Source of the DNA: Archaeoglobus sp. UBA234 | GTDB taxonomy: Archaea; Halobacteriota; Archaeoglobi; Archaeoglobales; Archaeoglobaceae | NCBI GenBank assembly: GCA_002494625.1 | Contig: DACH01000011.1 | Span: 1-11,499 of the forward strand | Reading direction: 5' to 3' | Length of the DNA stretch: 11,499 bases | Part shown: positions 6,766 through 11,499 of the stretch, piece by piece | Numbering within the stretch: the first letter of the stretch is position 1 | How the letters are laid out: each line of letters starts with the position of its first letter | Translations under genes and position numbers: made by a program | Notes under the pieces: generated by a model | Told to the model about the DNA's origin: nothing | Database searches by the model: none | What the model saw: only the letters and a program-made list of their open reading frames with translations

Positions 6766-6773
6766 AAACATCC

Positions 6774-6786
6774 TTTATTTTATTTT
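6774..6786 (+). terminator. T-rich terminator of the hydrogenase operon
   Basis: TTTATTTTATTTT follows the large subunit stop by 8 bases, without a hairpin. The next gene has its own TATA box. Confidence 0.5.
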
Positions 6787-6803
6787 AAATCAAAATTTCA
6801 ACC

Positions 6804-6814
6804 AATATTTAAAA
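6804..6814 (+). promoter_or_regulatory. TATA box of the following membrane/coiled-coil gene
   Basis: AATATTTAAAA is centred about 25 bp before the GTG at 6834, which supports both a leaderless message and the GTG as start. Confidence 0.5.
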
Positions 6815-6833
6815 CCAAACTGTTTTTAAACTT

Positions 6834-7166
6834 GTGAGATTATACTCGGCTGTGGAGCAGGCAATTATTACCGCTCTGAAGTGGATTGCAGTTGTCTTTC
6901 TTGCCGGCTTTATAGGTTATTTTGGGAAATTTTTGGGGAAGATTGTTATTGCAAAAATACGGCATTCATTTGATTTACAGAAAACAGAGAATAATTTTTC
7001 TGCCAAAAACTTTGGAAAAATGGAAGAAAATGAGTTGAAAGCTGGTAAACTATGTGAAAAAGATGGGAAGAATGAATCTCTGAAGTATGTGTATAAGCTT
7101 CAGAAAGAAAAACTGAAACTTGAAAAAAAGAGGCTGAAACTTGAGAAGAAAAAGATAGATGACTGA
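6834..7166 (+). CDS. Membrane-anchored coiled-coil protein, unknown
   Basis: I do not recognise this 110-residue protein. Residues about 9-42 are hydrophobic (IITALKWIAVVFLAGFIGYF and on), giving one N-terminal transmembrane helix or a tight hairpin. The rest is hydrophilic and very rich in Lys and Glu. The last 30 residues contain a run of LQKEKLKLEKKR-type heptads, a likely charged coiled coil. Its single Cys is in the hydrophilic part. The start is GTG at 6834, placed by the TATA box about 25 bp upstream; no Shine-Dalgarno is visible. It probably tethers something to the inner face of the membrane or oligomerises there. Position after the hydrogenase operon does not prove a link, because a T-rich terminator lies between. 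Confidence 0.6.
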   Translation: MRLYSAVEQAIITALKWIAVVFLAGFIGYFGKFLGKIVIAKIRHSFDLQKTENNFSAKNFGKMEENELKAGKLCEKDGKNESLKYVYKLQKEKLKLEKKRLKLEKKKIDD

Positions 7167-7224
7167 GAATGCTATTAACTGCCAGAGCTATTGAGGATCG
7201 GACTATTGAAGAAAAATCCGAGTG

Positions 7225-7234
7225 ATACTTAAAT
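7225..7234 (+). promoter_or_regulatory. Probable TATA box before the four-helix membrane gene
   Basis: ATACTTAAAT lies about 45 bp before the ATG at 7275, which would give a leader of about 20 nt. The match is weaker than at other sites in the window. Confidence 0.35.
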
Positions 7235-7274
7235 GGGAAAATGTTTTATTGTCTGACTGTAATATCAGAAGTAG

Positions 7275-7685
7275 ATGAGACCGATTCTTGAAAGTGAGGT
7301 ATCCAGGAAGTTTTACAAGAATGTGGCTCTTTCGCTTATTTCAGGATTGATTATTTTCTTCTGGGCAAACGGACTGTATGGTATTCTCTCGACCTTTCAG
7401 GTTTATTTCCGTCTTTCATATGTTTTGCTGGCATTTACCATAACCTTCATATTCTTTGCAGTCTTGCTTGAGCACAGAGGTGTGGAGATACCATATCTTT
7501 TTGCCGGTGCAGGATTGTTATCTTTCCTCATAACATTTATTGGCATATGTGCTGTCAATGGAGTATTCTGGCTGAAGGAGAACTTCCCCCCAGTTGATAA
7601 CCTGCTGATAGCACTCTCAATAAGCATTCTGGCAGGATTTATTTTTGTAAAACTCATAACACCGGGAAAGGAGGAAGAGTACTGA
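7275..7685 (+). CDS. Four-helix integral membrane protein, unknown
   Basis: I do not recognise this 136-residue protein. It has a short charged N-terminus (MRPILESEVSRKFYK) and then four hydrophobic segments at about residues 16-38, 46-65, 74-97 and 108-126. It ends in a charged tail, TPGKEEEY. A short loop, EHRGVEIPY, lies between helices 2 and 3, and a WLKENFPPVDN loop between helices 3 and 4. No catalytic or metal-binding motif stands out. The ATG at 7275 is the first possible start; I see no strong Shine-Dalgarno. The 108 bases before it hold no other gene. It is encoded on the same strand as the preceding membrane/coiled-coil gene, so a shared role is possible but unsupported. Confidence 0.65.
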   Translation: MRPILESEVSRKFYKNVALSLISGLIIFFWANGLYGILSTFQVYFRLSYVLLAFTITFIFFAVLLEHRGVEIPYLFAGAGLLSFLITFIGICAVNGVFWLKENFPPVDNLLIALSISILAGFIFVKLITPGKEEEY

Positions 7686-7699
7686 GGAGAGCCGTGAAA

Positions 7700-7708
7700 A
7701 AATATATC
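7700..7708 (+). promoter_or_regulatory. TATA box of the phosphoesterase gene
   Basis: AAATATATC implies a transcription start near 7730. The predicted leader carries a purine-rich GGAGAGGTAG ribosome site (about 7742-7751) before the ATG at 7758. Confidence 0.5.
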
Positions 7709-7757
7709 CGCCTGATCTGAACTATTATAGAAAGATGGACTGGAGAGGTAGATTGAA

Positions 7758-8429
7758 ATGAAAATAGGAATAATATCAGACATTCATGCGAACCTGATAG
7801 CTCTCGAGAAGGTAATGGGGAAGCTTGAAAAGTGTGATGAGATAATATGTGCAGGTGATGTGGTAGGATACTATCCTTACTCAAATGAGGTTGTCGAATT
7901 GCTGAGAAAAGAGAGAGTTCACTCAGTTCTCGGGAATCACGATTATGCTGTGCTTACAGGTGACTTCAGAGATATGAATACCTATGCAAGAGTATCCGCA
8001 AGCTACACGATTAAAAATCTAAAAGAAGAGAACAGAGAGTGGCTTGAAAACCTTCCGCTGAAGATAGAAACCGATTATTTTAATGTTTATCATGGAATAC
8101 CTTCTGGAGATCTCGATGCTTTCAAAGTCTATATTTTCCCCGAATTTCCCCTGATAGAGAAAATTCTTGAGGAAGAGGGAAAAAGTATTGTGGTGGGGCA
8201 TACACACATACAATTTCAGAAAGAATCAGGTAACCTGTCTCTTGTAAATCCTGGAAGCGTTGGACAGCCAAGAGATGGAGATAAAAAAGCAGCCTATGCA
8301 ATTTTTGATACTGAAAAAAACAGATTCGATTTTGGGAGAGTTGAATACGATGTTTATGAGGTAATCATGGAAGTTGAAAAGAGTGGTCTTCCAACCGCTC
8401 TCGGCATGAGACTTCTTGAAGGGATATAA
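7758..8429 (+). CDS. YfcE/MJ0936-type metallophosphoesterase
   Basis: This is a cytosolic calcineurin-like hydrolase of phosphodiester bonds using two divalent metals. It has 223 residues, somewhat longer than the smallest MJ0936-like members. Metal ligands are complete: Asp8 and His10 in SDIHAN, Asp34 in CAGDVVGY, Asn60 and His61 in GNHD, His112 in YHG, and His148 and His150 in GHTH. The segment NPGSVGQPRDGD with its strand-turn is typical of the family. The start at 7758 has GGAGAGGTAG a few bases upstream. The natural substrate is unknown; family members act on small phosphodiesters in vitro. An 8-codon reading frame just upstream overlaps this start by four bases. The gene converges with the UPF0179 gene. 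Confidence 0.9.
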   Translation: MKIGIISDIHANLIALEKVMGKLEKCDEIICAGDVVGYYPYSNEVVELLRKERVHSVLGNHDYAVLTGDFRDMNTYARVSASYTIKNLKEENREWLENLPLKIETDYFNVYHGIPSGDLDAFKVYIFPEFPLIEKILEEEGKSIVVGHTHIQFQKESGNLSLVNPGSVGQPRDGDKKAAYAIFDTEKNRFDFGRVEYDVYEVIMEVEKSGLPTALGMRLLEGI

Positions 8430-8453
8430 TAAATAGGAGAAGATAGGGATACG

Positions 8454-8482
8454 AAAAATAAGGCAAAACCATCTCTTGCCTT
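8454..8482 (-). terminator. Hairpin plus T-run terminator of the UPF0179 gene
   Basis: AAGGCAA (8460-8466) and TTGCCTT (8476-8482) form a perfect 7-bp stem with a 9-nt loop. Read on the minus strand it starts 6 bases after the UPF0179 stop and is followed by ATTTTT. This is a hairpin-plus-U-tract layout, more bacterial-looking than the plain T-runs elsewhere here. Confidence 0.6.
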
Positions 8483-8488
8483 GATATC

Positions 8489-8953
8489 TCAATCCTCCTC
8501 TTCAACCCTCCCGAGTTCAACTATTTTCACAGCGTAACCCTTTTCACAGATTCCATGTGAATCGCCTATAACCTTTTCGACAATGACATTCTCACCATCT
8601 TTCAGCTCCACGGGGTTGCAGAGGTTAAACATTGAGCAATCGTATAATTCACAGTTTCTACGATCATATTTTATTTTCGCTCCGGGAACAGATTTCTTTG
8701 CATCAAGAAGGGCGATTATAGGTAGTTCAACAACTTCCACAGCAACAACACCGTTGTCGTGTAATGCACATTCCTGAACTGTACCATCACGCAGTCCAAC
8801 TATCTTGTACTTTGCATTTTCTCTCAGCCTCAGACATGTTCTCTTAACCTTACACCCCTGGCATTCAGGTTTTTCCCCGAGGAAGGTGAACTCAACACCT
8901 ATATTTGCCCAATCCTTTCCACATAAGGTAATGATCCTGTTAACCTCATCCAT
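8489..8953 (-). CDS. UPF0179 family cysteine-rich protein
   Basis: This 154-residue archaeal protein matches my memory of the UPF0179 family (ITLCGKDWANIGVEFTFLGEKPECQGCKVKRTC and so on); no biochemical role is known to me. It has nine cysteines: Cys11, CQGC at 31-34, Cys40, Cys62, Cys101, Cys106, Cys112 and Cys136. The grouping CxxCx5C and Cx4Cx5C suggests metal or FeS-cluster binding, possibly with Cys62 and Cys136 as fourth ligands; this is inference. On the coding strand the Shine-Dalgarno AAGGTGAT lies directly before two adjacent ATGs. I chose the second (8953) for spacing. ATG 8956 or GTG 8962 would add one or three residues. A minus-strand TATA box is near 9003-9010. No signal peptide or membrane segment is seen. 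Confidence 0.8.
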   Translation of the reverse strand: MDEVNRIITLCGKDWANIGVEFTFLGEKPECQGCKVKRTCLRLRENAKYKIVGLRDGTVQECALHDNGVVAVEVVELPIIALLDAKKSVPGAKIKYDRRNCELYDCSMFNLCNPVELKDGENVIVEKVIGDSHGICEKGYAVKIVELGRVEEED

Positions 8954-9001
8954 CATAATCACCTTAATTTCGTTCTTTATTTTACTCTTTGGGTAATCAT
9001 C

Positions 9002-9010
9002 TATTTAATA
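9002..9010 (-). promoter_or_regulatory. TATA box of the UPF0179 gene
   Basis: ATTAAATA on the minus strand implies a start near 8980 and a short leader that keeps the AAGGTGAT ribosome site. Confidence 0.45.
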
Positions 9011-9123
9011 CTTTATAGAGCTGAAAGATGTTTAGGATTTAAATAATTTTTTAAAATTTTTAGTATCCATTATAATAGTCCCGTCAGAAAGTTCCGCCTC
9101 AATCTGAGCCCGATTATTGAAAG

Positions 9124-9132
9124 TTTTAAATA
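9124..9132 (+). promoter_or_regulatory. TATA box of the aIF2 gamma gene
   Basis: TTTTAAATA is centred about 28 bp before the ATG at 9157. A GGTAGGTG motif (about 9140-9147) lies between them and may fall outside the transcript, so the message is probably leaderless or nearly so. Confidence 0.5.
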
Positions 9133-9156
9133 CATTGCTGGTAGGTGTAAAACATC

Positions 9157-10383
9157 ATGGCGAGGAAAAAAGAGAAGATTCCACTTCCTGAGGTTAATAT
9201 TGGTATGGTCGGTCATGTTGATCATGGTAAAACAACACTTGTGGCTGCCCTCAGTGGTGTCTGGACAGATAGACACAGTGAGGAGCTTAAGAGGGGGATA
9301 TCCATAAGACTGGGTTATGCTGATACAACCTTCAGAAAATGTCCTGAAGGTGGAGAATATACTGTGGAAGAAAAATGTTCGGTACACAATACAAAGACTG
9401 AGATCCTGAGAACTGTCAGTTTTGTAGACAGCCCGGGACATGAAACACTGATGGCAACAATGCTATCAGGAGCAGCCCTGATGGACGGGGCTGTCTTGGT
9501 TATCGCTGCAAATGAAACTTGCCCGAGACCTCAGACAAAAGAGCATTTGATGGCTCTCGATATTATTGGAGTCGAAAACATAGTCATCGCACAGAACAAA
9601 ATCGAGATAGTATCCAAAGAAAGGGTAATTGAGAATTATCAGGAAATTAAAGAGTTTGTTAAAGATACTGTTGCTGAGAATGCTCCGGTAATACCGATTT
9701 CAGCACAGCAGAAGGTAAATCTTGATGTTCTGATTGAGGCAATAGAGGAAACGATTCCGACACCTGAGAGAGATATGCAATCTCCACCACTGATGTATGT
9801 TGCCAGAAGCTTTGATGTTAACAAACCGGGTTCACCCCCTGAGAAAATTCTTGGAGGTGTGCTTGGGGGCAGTCTTTCAAGAGGCAAAATCTCTGTAGGA
9901 GATGAGATAGAAATCAAACCTGGCTTGAAAGATGAAAGAGGAAACTGGAATCCCATAACTTCAGAGGTCGTCGGAATAATGGCATCGGGTAGAAATGTTG
10001 AGGAGGCAACTCCCGGTGGACTTGTTGGAATATCAACAAAACTTGATCCCAGACTCACCAAAAGTGATGCTCTTGCAGGAAATGTTCTCGGTCATCCCGA
10101 CAAACTTCCTGAAACATTATCAGAATTTTCGATGGATGTCAGACTCCTCGAAAGGGTTGTGGGGACAGAGGAAGAACTGCAGGTGGAGAAAATCAAAATG
10201 AATGAGCCTTTGATGCTCAGTGTCGGGACAGCAACGACTCTTGGTGTTGTAACATCCGCGAGAGATGATATAGTCGATGTGAAATTAAAGAGACCTGTTT
10301 GTGCGGAAAAGGGATGGAATGTTGCTGTTAGTAGAAGAATTGGTAGCAGGTGGAGGTTAATCGGAGCAGGAATTATAAGATAG
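9157..10383 (+). CDS. eif2g: Translation initiation factor aIF2 subunit gamma
   Basis: This is the GTPase core of archaeal IF2, which binds GTP and initiator Met-tRNA and delivers it to the small ribosomal subunit. It has 408 residues, the usual length. The G1 P-loop is GHVDHGKT (19-26), G3 is DSPGH (91-95), and G4 is NKIE (147-150), the form usual in this family. The EF-Tu-like domains 2 and 3 follow, ending RLIGAGIIR. The zinc-knuckle region, which in many homologues holds four Cys, here has Cys62, Gly65, Cys74 and His77 (CPEGGEYTVEEKCSVH), so one or two ligands are lost or replaced. The ATG at 9157 follows a TATA box at about 28 bp. A PIN-domain gene follows 39 nt after the stop, a linkage I recall from related archaea. 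Confidence 0.96.
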   Translation: MARKKEKIPLPEVNIGMVGHVDHGKTTLVAALSGVWTDRHSEELKRGISIRLGYADTTFRKCPEGGEYTVEEKCSVHNTKTEILRTVSFVDSPGHETLMATMLSGAALMDGAVLVIAANETCPRPQTKEHLMALDIIGVENIVIAQNKIEIVSKERVIENYQEIKEFVKDTVAENAPVIPISAQQKVNLDVLIEAIEETIPTPERDMQSPPLMYVARSFDVNKPGSPPEKILGGVLGGSLSRGKISVGDEIEIKPGLKDERGNWNPITSEVVGIMASGRNVEEATPGGLVGISTKLDPRLTKSDALAGNVLGHPDKLPETLSEFSMDVRLLERVVGTEEELQVEKIKMNEPLMLSVGTATTLGVVTSARDDIVDVKLKRPVCAEKGWNVAVSRRIGSRWRLIGAGIIR

Positions 10384-10422
10384 ACCTTAGATGATGAATT
10401 CCAACCTGTTGGGGTGTAGAAT

Positions 10423-10794
10423 TTGGAAGCCTGTTTTGATACCAACTTTTTAATTTACTCGGCAAAACAGGGGATTGATTTTGTTTCACAGCTTAAGAAT
10501 AAAGGATTCACAGGTTTTTTTGTTACCAATAGGGTTTTAGAGGAACTTGAGAAACTATCTAAAAAACTGAGGGGGAGAGAGAAGATATCAGCAGCAATTG
10601 CCCTCGAGATTGTAAGAAAAACCTGTGAAATTGTTCAAACTGAGGCGAAAACAGGAGATGAATCTGTTCTTGAAGCATGTATGAAAAGAAATGCCATTTT
10701 ATTCACCAATGACAGACTTTTAAGGAAAAAAGCCAGAAATAAAGGTATAAGAACGGGATATATCAGGGCTTTCAGAATTGTTGATATTGATTGA
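10423..10794 (+). CDS. PIN-domain protein (Fcf1/VapC-like nuclease)
   Basis: This is a 123-residue single PIN domain, a metal-dependent RNase fold. Acidic residues expected at the active site are present: Asp6 (CFDTNFL), Glu40 or Glu41 (RVLEELEKL), Asp79 (TGDESVLEA) and Asp97 (FTNDRLL). The start is TTG at 10423: an in-frame TAG lies two codons before it, GGGGTG is about 6 nt upstream, and the PIN fold begins only four residues later. The C-terminus is basic and ends FRIVDID. No antitoxin gene adjoins it, so it looks like the aIF2 gamma-linked PIN protein type associated with RNA processing, not a toxin-antitoxin pair. The target RNA is unknown. It is probably co-transcribed with aIF2 gamma. 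Confidence 0.87.
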   Translation: MEACFDTNFLIYSAKQGIDFVSQLKNKGFTGFFVTNRVLEELEKLSKKLRGREKISAAIALEIVRKTCEIVQTEAKTGDESVLEACMKRNAILFTNDRLLRKKARNKGIRTGYIRAFRIVDID

Positions 10795-10865
10795 CTCGAT
10801 TGAAGTTTAGATTGCAGACTGGATTTATTAAAAAACTAAAAAAATATAAATTTTTAAGCAAGGGG

Positions 10866-10873
10866 TTATAAAA
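10866..10873 (+). promoter_or_regulatory. TATA box upstream of tRNA-Ile
   Basis: TTATAAAA implies transcription start near 10896 and a 5' leader of about 35 nt to be removed by RNase P. A second TATA-like run (AAATATAAA, 10842-10850) lies further upstream. Confidence 0.5.
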
Positions 10874-10930
10874 TACCCAGGAATACCACAAACTTCATAA
10901 ACCCTTGGGGGAAATTAATCACATCCACAG

Positions 10931-11023
10931 GGGCCCGTGGCTCAGCTTGGTTAGAGCGCTCGCCTGATAGGGCAGTTAGCTTCAGAAAGCGAGAGGTCCG
11001 GGGTTCAAACCCCCGCGGGCCCA
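10931..11023 (+). tRNA. tRNA-Ile (anticodon GAU) with an 18-nt intron
   Basis: The cloverleaf is complete. Acceptor GGGCCCG (10931-10937) pairs with CGGGCCC (11016-11022), with discriminator A at 11023. The D stem is GCTC/GAGC, the anticodon stem CTCGC (10959-10963)/GCGAG (10989-10993), and the T stem CGGGG/CCCCG with loop TTCAAAC. The anticodon loop reads CT-GAT-A, so the anticodon is GAU, isoleucine. Removing 10970-10987 leaves a normal 75-nt tRNA with the standard 5-nt variable loop. CCA is not encoded. T-runs at 11055-11060 may end transcription. Confidence 0.95.
10970..10987 (+). other. tRNA intron at position 37/38 with a canonical bulge-helix-bulge
   Basis: CTGA (10964-10967) pairs with TCAG (10982-10985) to make the 4-bp central helix. 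Bulges TAG (10968-10970) and AAA (10986-10988) flank it. The anticodon stem forms the outer helix, and GGC/GCT (10971-10973/10979-10981, one G-T pair) forms the inner helix with a 5-nt loop. Cutting after the second base of each bulge gives exactly 10970-10987. Confidence 0.92.
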
Positions 11024-11356
11024 TTCCTAAATGGGTTCATCAAATTGAATCTTATTTTTTGAAAACCTATTAATATCGATGAAAGGAGTGTTTGAAGAAT
11101 CAAAATGGGTGGTTTGAATTTTTAGAAGAATTTCTTAAAAAACAAAAATCGAAGTAATGTTGCATAACTATGGTCATCCATCACTTATTTTCTTTCACCC
11201 TAATCAAAAATTTCTCGCTATACCTCTGGAAAAAGTTTGAGTTCAAATCAGCCGATAAAATTACCCAGATAAAAAGGAAAAGACGGAATAATTTGTTTTA
11301 GTTGTTAATTTGTTTGGTTATGCAAATTATTTATATTCTTTAAATTAATTAGAATT
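11024..11356. other. AT-rich intergenic stretch after the tRNA
   Basis: About 330 bases without a convincing gene. It contains a 6-bp inverted repeat at the tRNA 3' edge (11020-11025/11030-11035), a T-run at 11055-11060 (possible tRNA terminator), several short open stretches in different frames (about 11079-11240), and the TATA box of the lipoprotein gene near its end. Confidence 0.5.
11328..11335 (+). promoter_or_regulatory. TATA box of the lipoprotein gene
   Basis: ATTTATAT is centred about 25 bp before the ATG at 11357, again predicting a leaderless message. Confidence 0.55.
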
Positions 11357-11499
11357 ATGAAGGGGCTCTTAATCCTATTCCTTGTTATCCTGATGTTGGG
11401 ATGCTCTGCAAACGAATTATCGCCTTCTACCACCAGCACCCCTACACCAATTCCCACCGGTATATCCCCAACCCTTCATTCTTCAACTTTAGAAGTAAC
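11357..11499 (+). CDS. Exported lipoprotein, N-terminal part (runs off window)
   Basis: Only the first 47 codons are present. They encode a short positive N-terminus (MKG), a hydrophobic core LLILFLVILMLG, and a lipobox-like MLGC with Cys16 as the lipid-modified residue. A Ser/Thr/Pro-rich spacer (from about residue 17 to 36, with STTSTPTPIPT) follows. This layout is typical of archaeal surface lipoproteins, in which a flexible and often glycosylated linker joins the lipid anchor to a binding or enzyme domain; that domain lies outside the window. The ATG at 11357 sits about 25 bp after a TATA box and has no Shine-Dalgarno. A substrate-binding protein of a transporter is a common identity for such a start, but nothing here shows it. 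Confidence 0.75.
   Translation, partial: MKGLLILFLVILMLGCSANELSPSTTSTPTPIPTGISPTLHSSTLEV

Noticed and set aside
7170..7226. An 18-codon frame between the two membrane protein genes.
   Set aside because: No promoter or ribosome site at the right distance and no hydrophobic or conserved-looking content.
9639..10061. A 140-codon minus-strand frame within aIF2 gamma.
   Set aside because: It is antisense to a conserved essential gene and has low-complexity Ser/Pro composition.
10423..10794. The PIN protein as the toxin of a VapBC pair.
   Set aside because: No antitoxin-sized gene adjoins it; the upstream neighbour is aIF2 gamma and the downstream one a tRNA.
10863..10877. GGGT/ACCC symmetry around the TATA box before the tRNA as an operator.
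   Set aside because: Only four pairs are symmetrical; too weak to claim.
3339..11133. A shared 13-nt string (TTTTAGAAGAATT) at about 3341 and 11120.
   Set aside because: Both copies are in AT-rich intergenic DNA and the flanks differ; chance or low complexity is enough to explain it.
1..11499. CRISPR array, insertion sequence or rRNA gene.
   Set aside because: I saw no regularly spaced repeats, no transposase motifs and no rRNA-like conserved stretches.

Overview
The window looks like chromosomal DNA from a hyperthermophilic or thermophilic euryarchaeon, most plausibly of the Archaeoglobales. The archaeal signs are: TATA boxes about 25 bp upstream of start codons with almost no leader, GGTGAT-type ribosome binding sites inside operons, translation factor aIF2 gamma next to a PIN-domain gene, an archaeal UPF0179 protein, and a tRNA gene with a bulge-helix-bulge intron. 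The Archaeoglobales placement is an inference: it rests on an acyl-CoA synthetase together with a cytosolic MvhG-like [NiFe] hydrogenase, in moderate-GC DNA.

Layout. 1-1155 is the 3' part of an AMP-forming acyl-CoA synthetase. It is followed by a 30-codon leaderless membrane peptide gene (1213-1305) that a normal length cut-off would miss. On the minus strand, 3139-1382 is a two-gene unit: a roadblock/LC7 protein, then a DHA2-type MFS exporter. A 478-base AT-rich divergent region follows. The plus-strand operon 3618-6765 then carries two paralogous cysteine-containing V4R-like proteins, an MvhG-like hydrogenase small subunit, a two-cluster ferredoxin and a [NiFe] hydrogenase large subunit. 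Next come two unrecognised membrane protein genes (6834-7166 and 7275-7685), a YfcE/MJ0936-type metallophosphoesterase (7758-8429) and a convergent UPF0179 gene (8953-8489). Then come aIF2 gamma (9157-10383), a PIN-domain protein (10423-10794), an intron-containing tRNA-Ile(GAU) (10931-11023), a long non-coding stretch and the start of a lipoprotein gene cut by the window edge.

The most interesting unit is the hydrogenase operon. The genes are joined by overlaps or gaps of at most 9 nt, so they are very probably one transcript. The catalytic subunits have the expected ligands for the NiFe site and three small-subunit FeS clusters. The large subunit gene stops directly after the last ligand-motif histidine (DPCLSCASH-stop), so it lacks the C-terminal peptide normally cut off during maturation. 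No MvhD or heterodisulfide reductase gene is nearby; a separate 2[4Fe-4S] ferredoxin occupies the usual place of the electron exit. Two V4R proteins, a fold thought to bind small hydrophobic ligands or metals, come first in the operon. Whether this is an H2-sensing module, an H2-dependent reductase acting on a bound ligand, or an ordinary hydrogenase with unusual accessory proteins cannot be settled from sequence alone.
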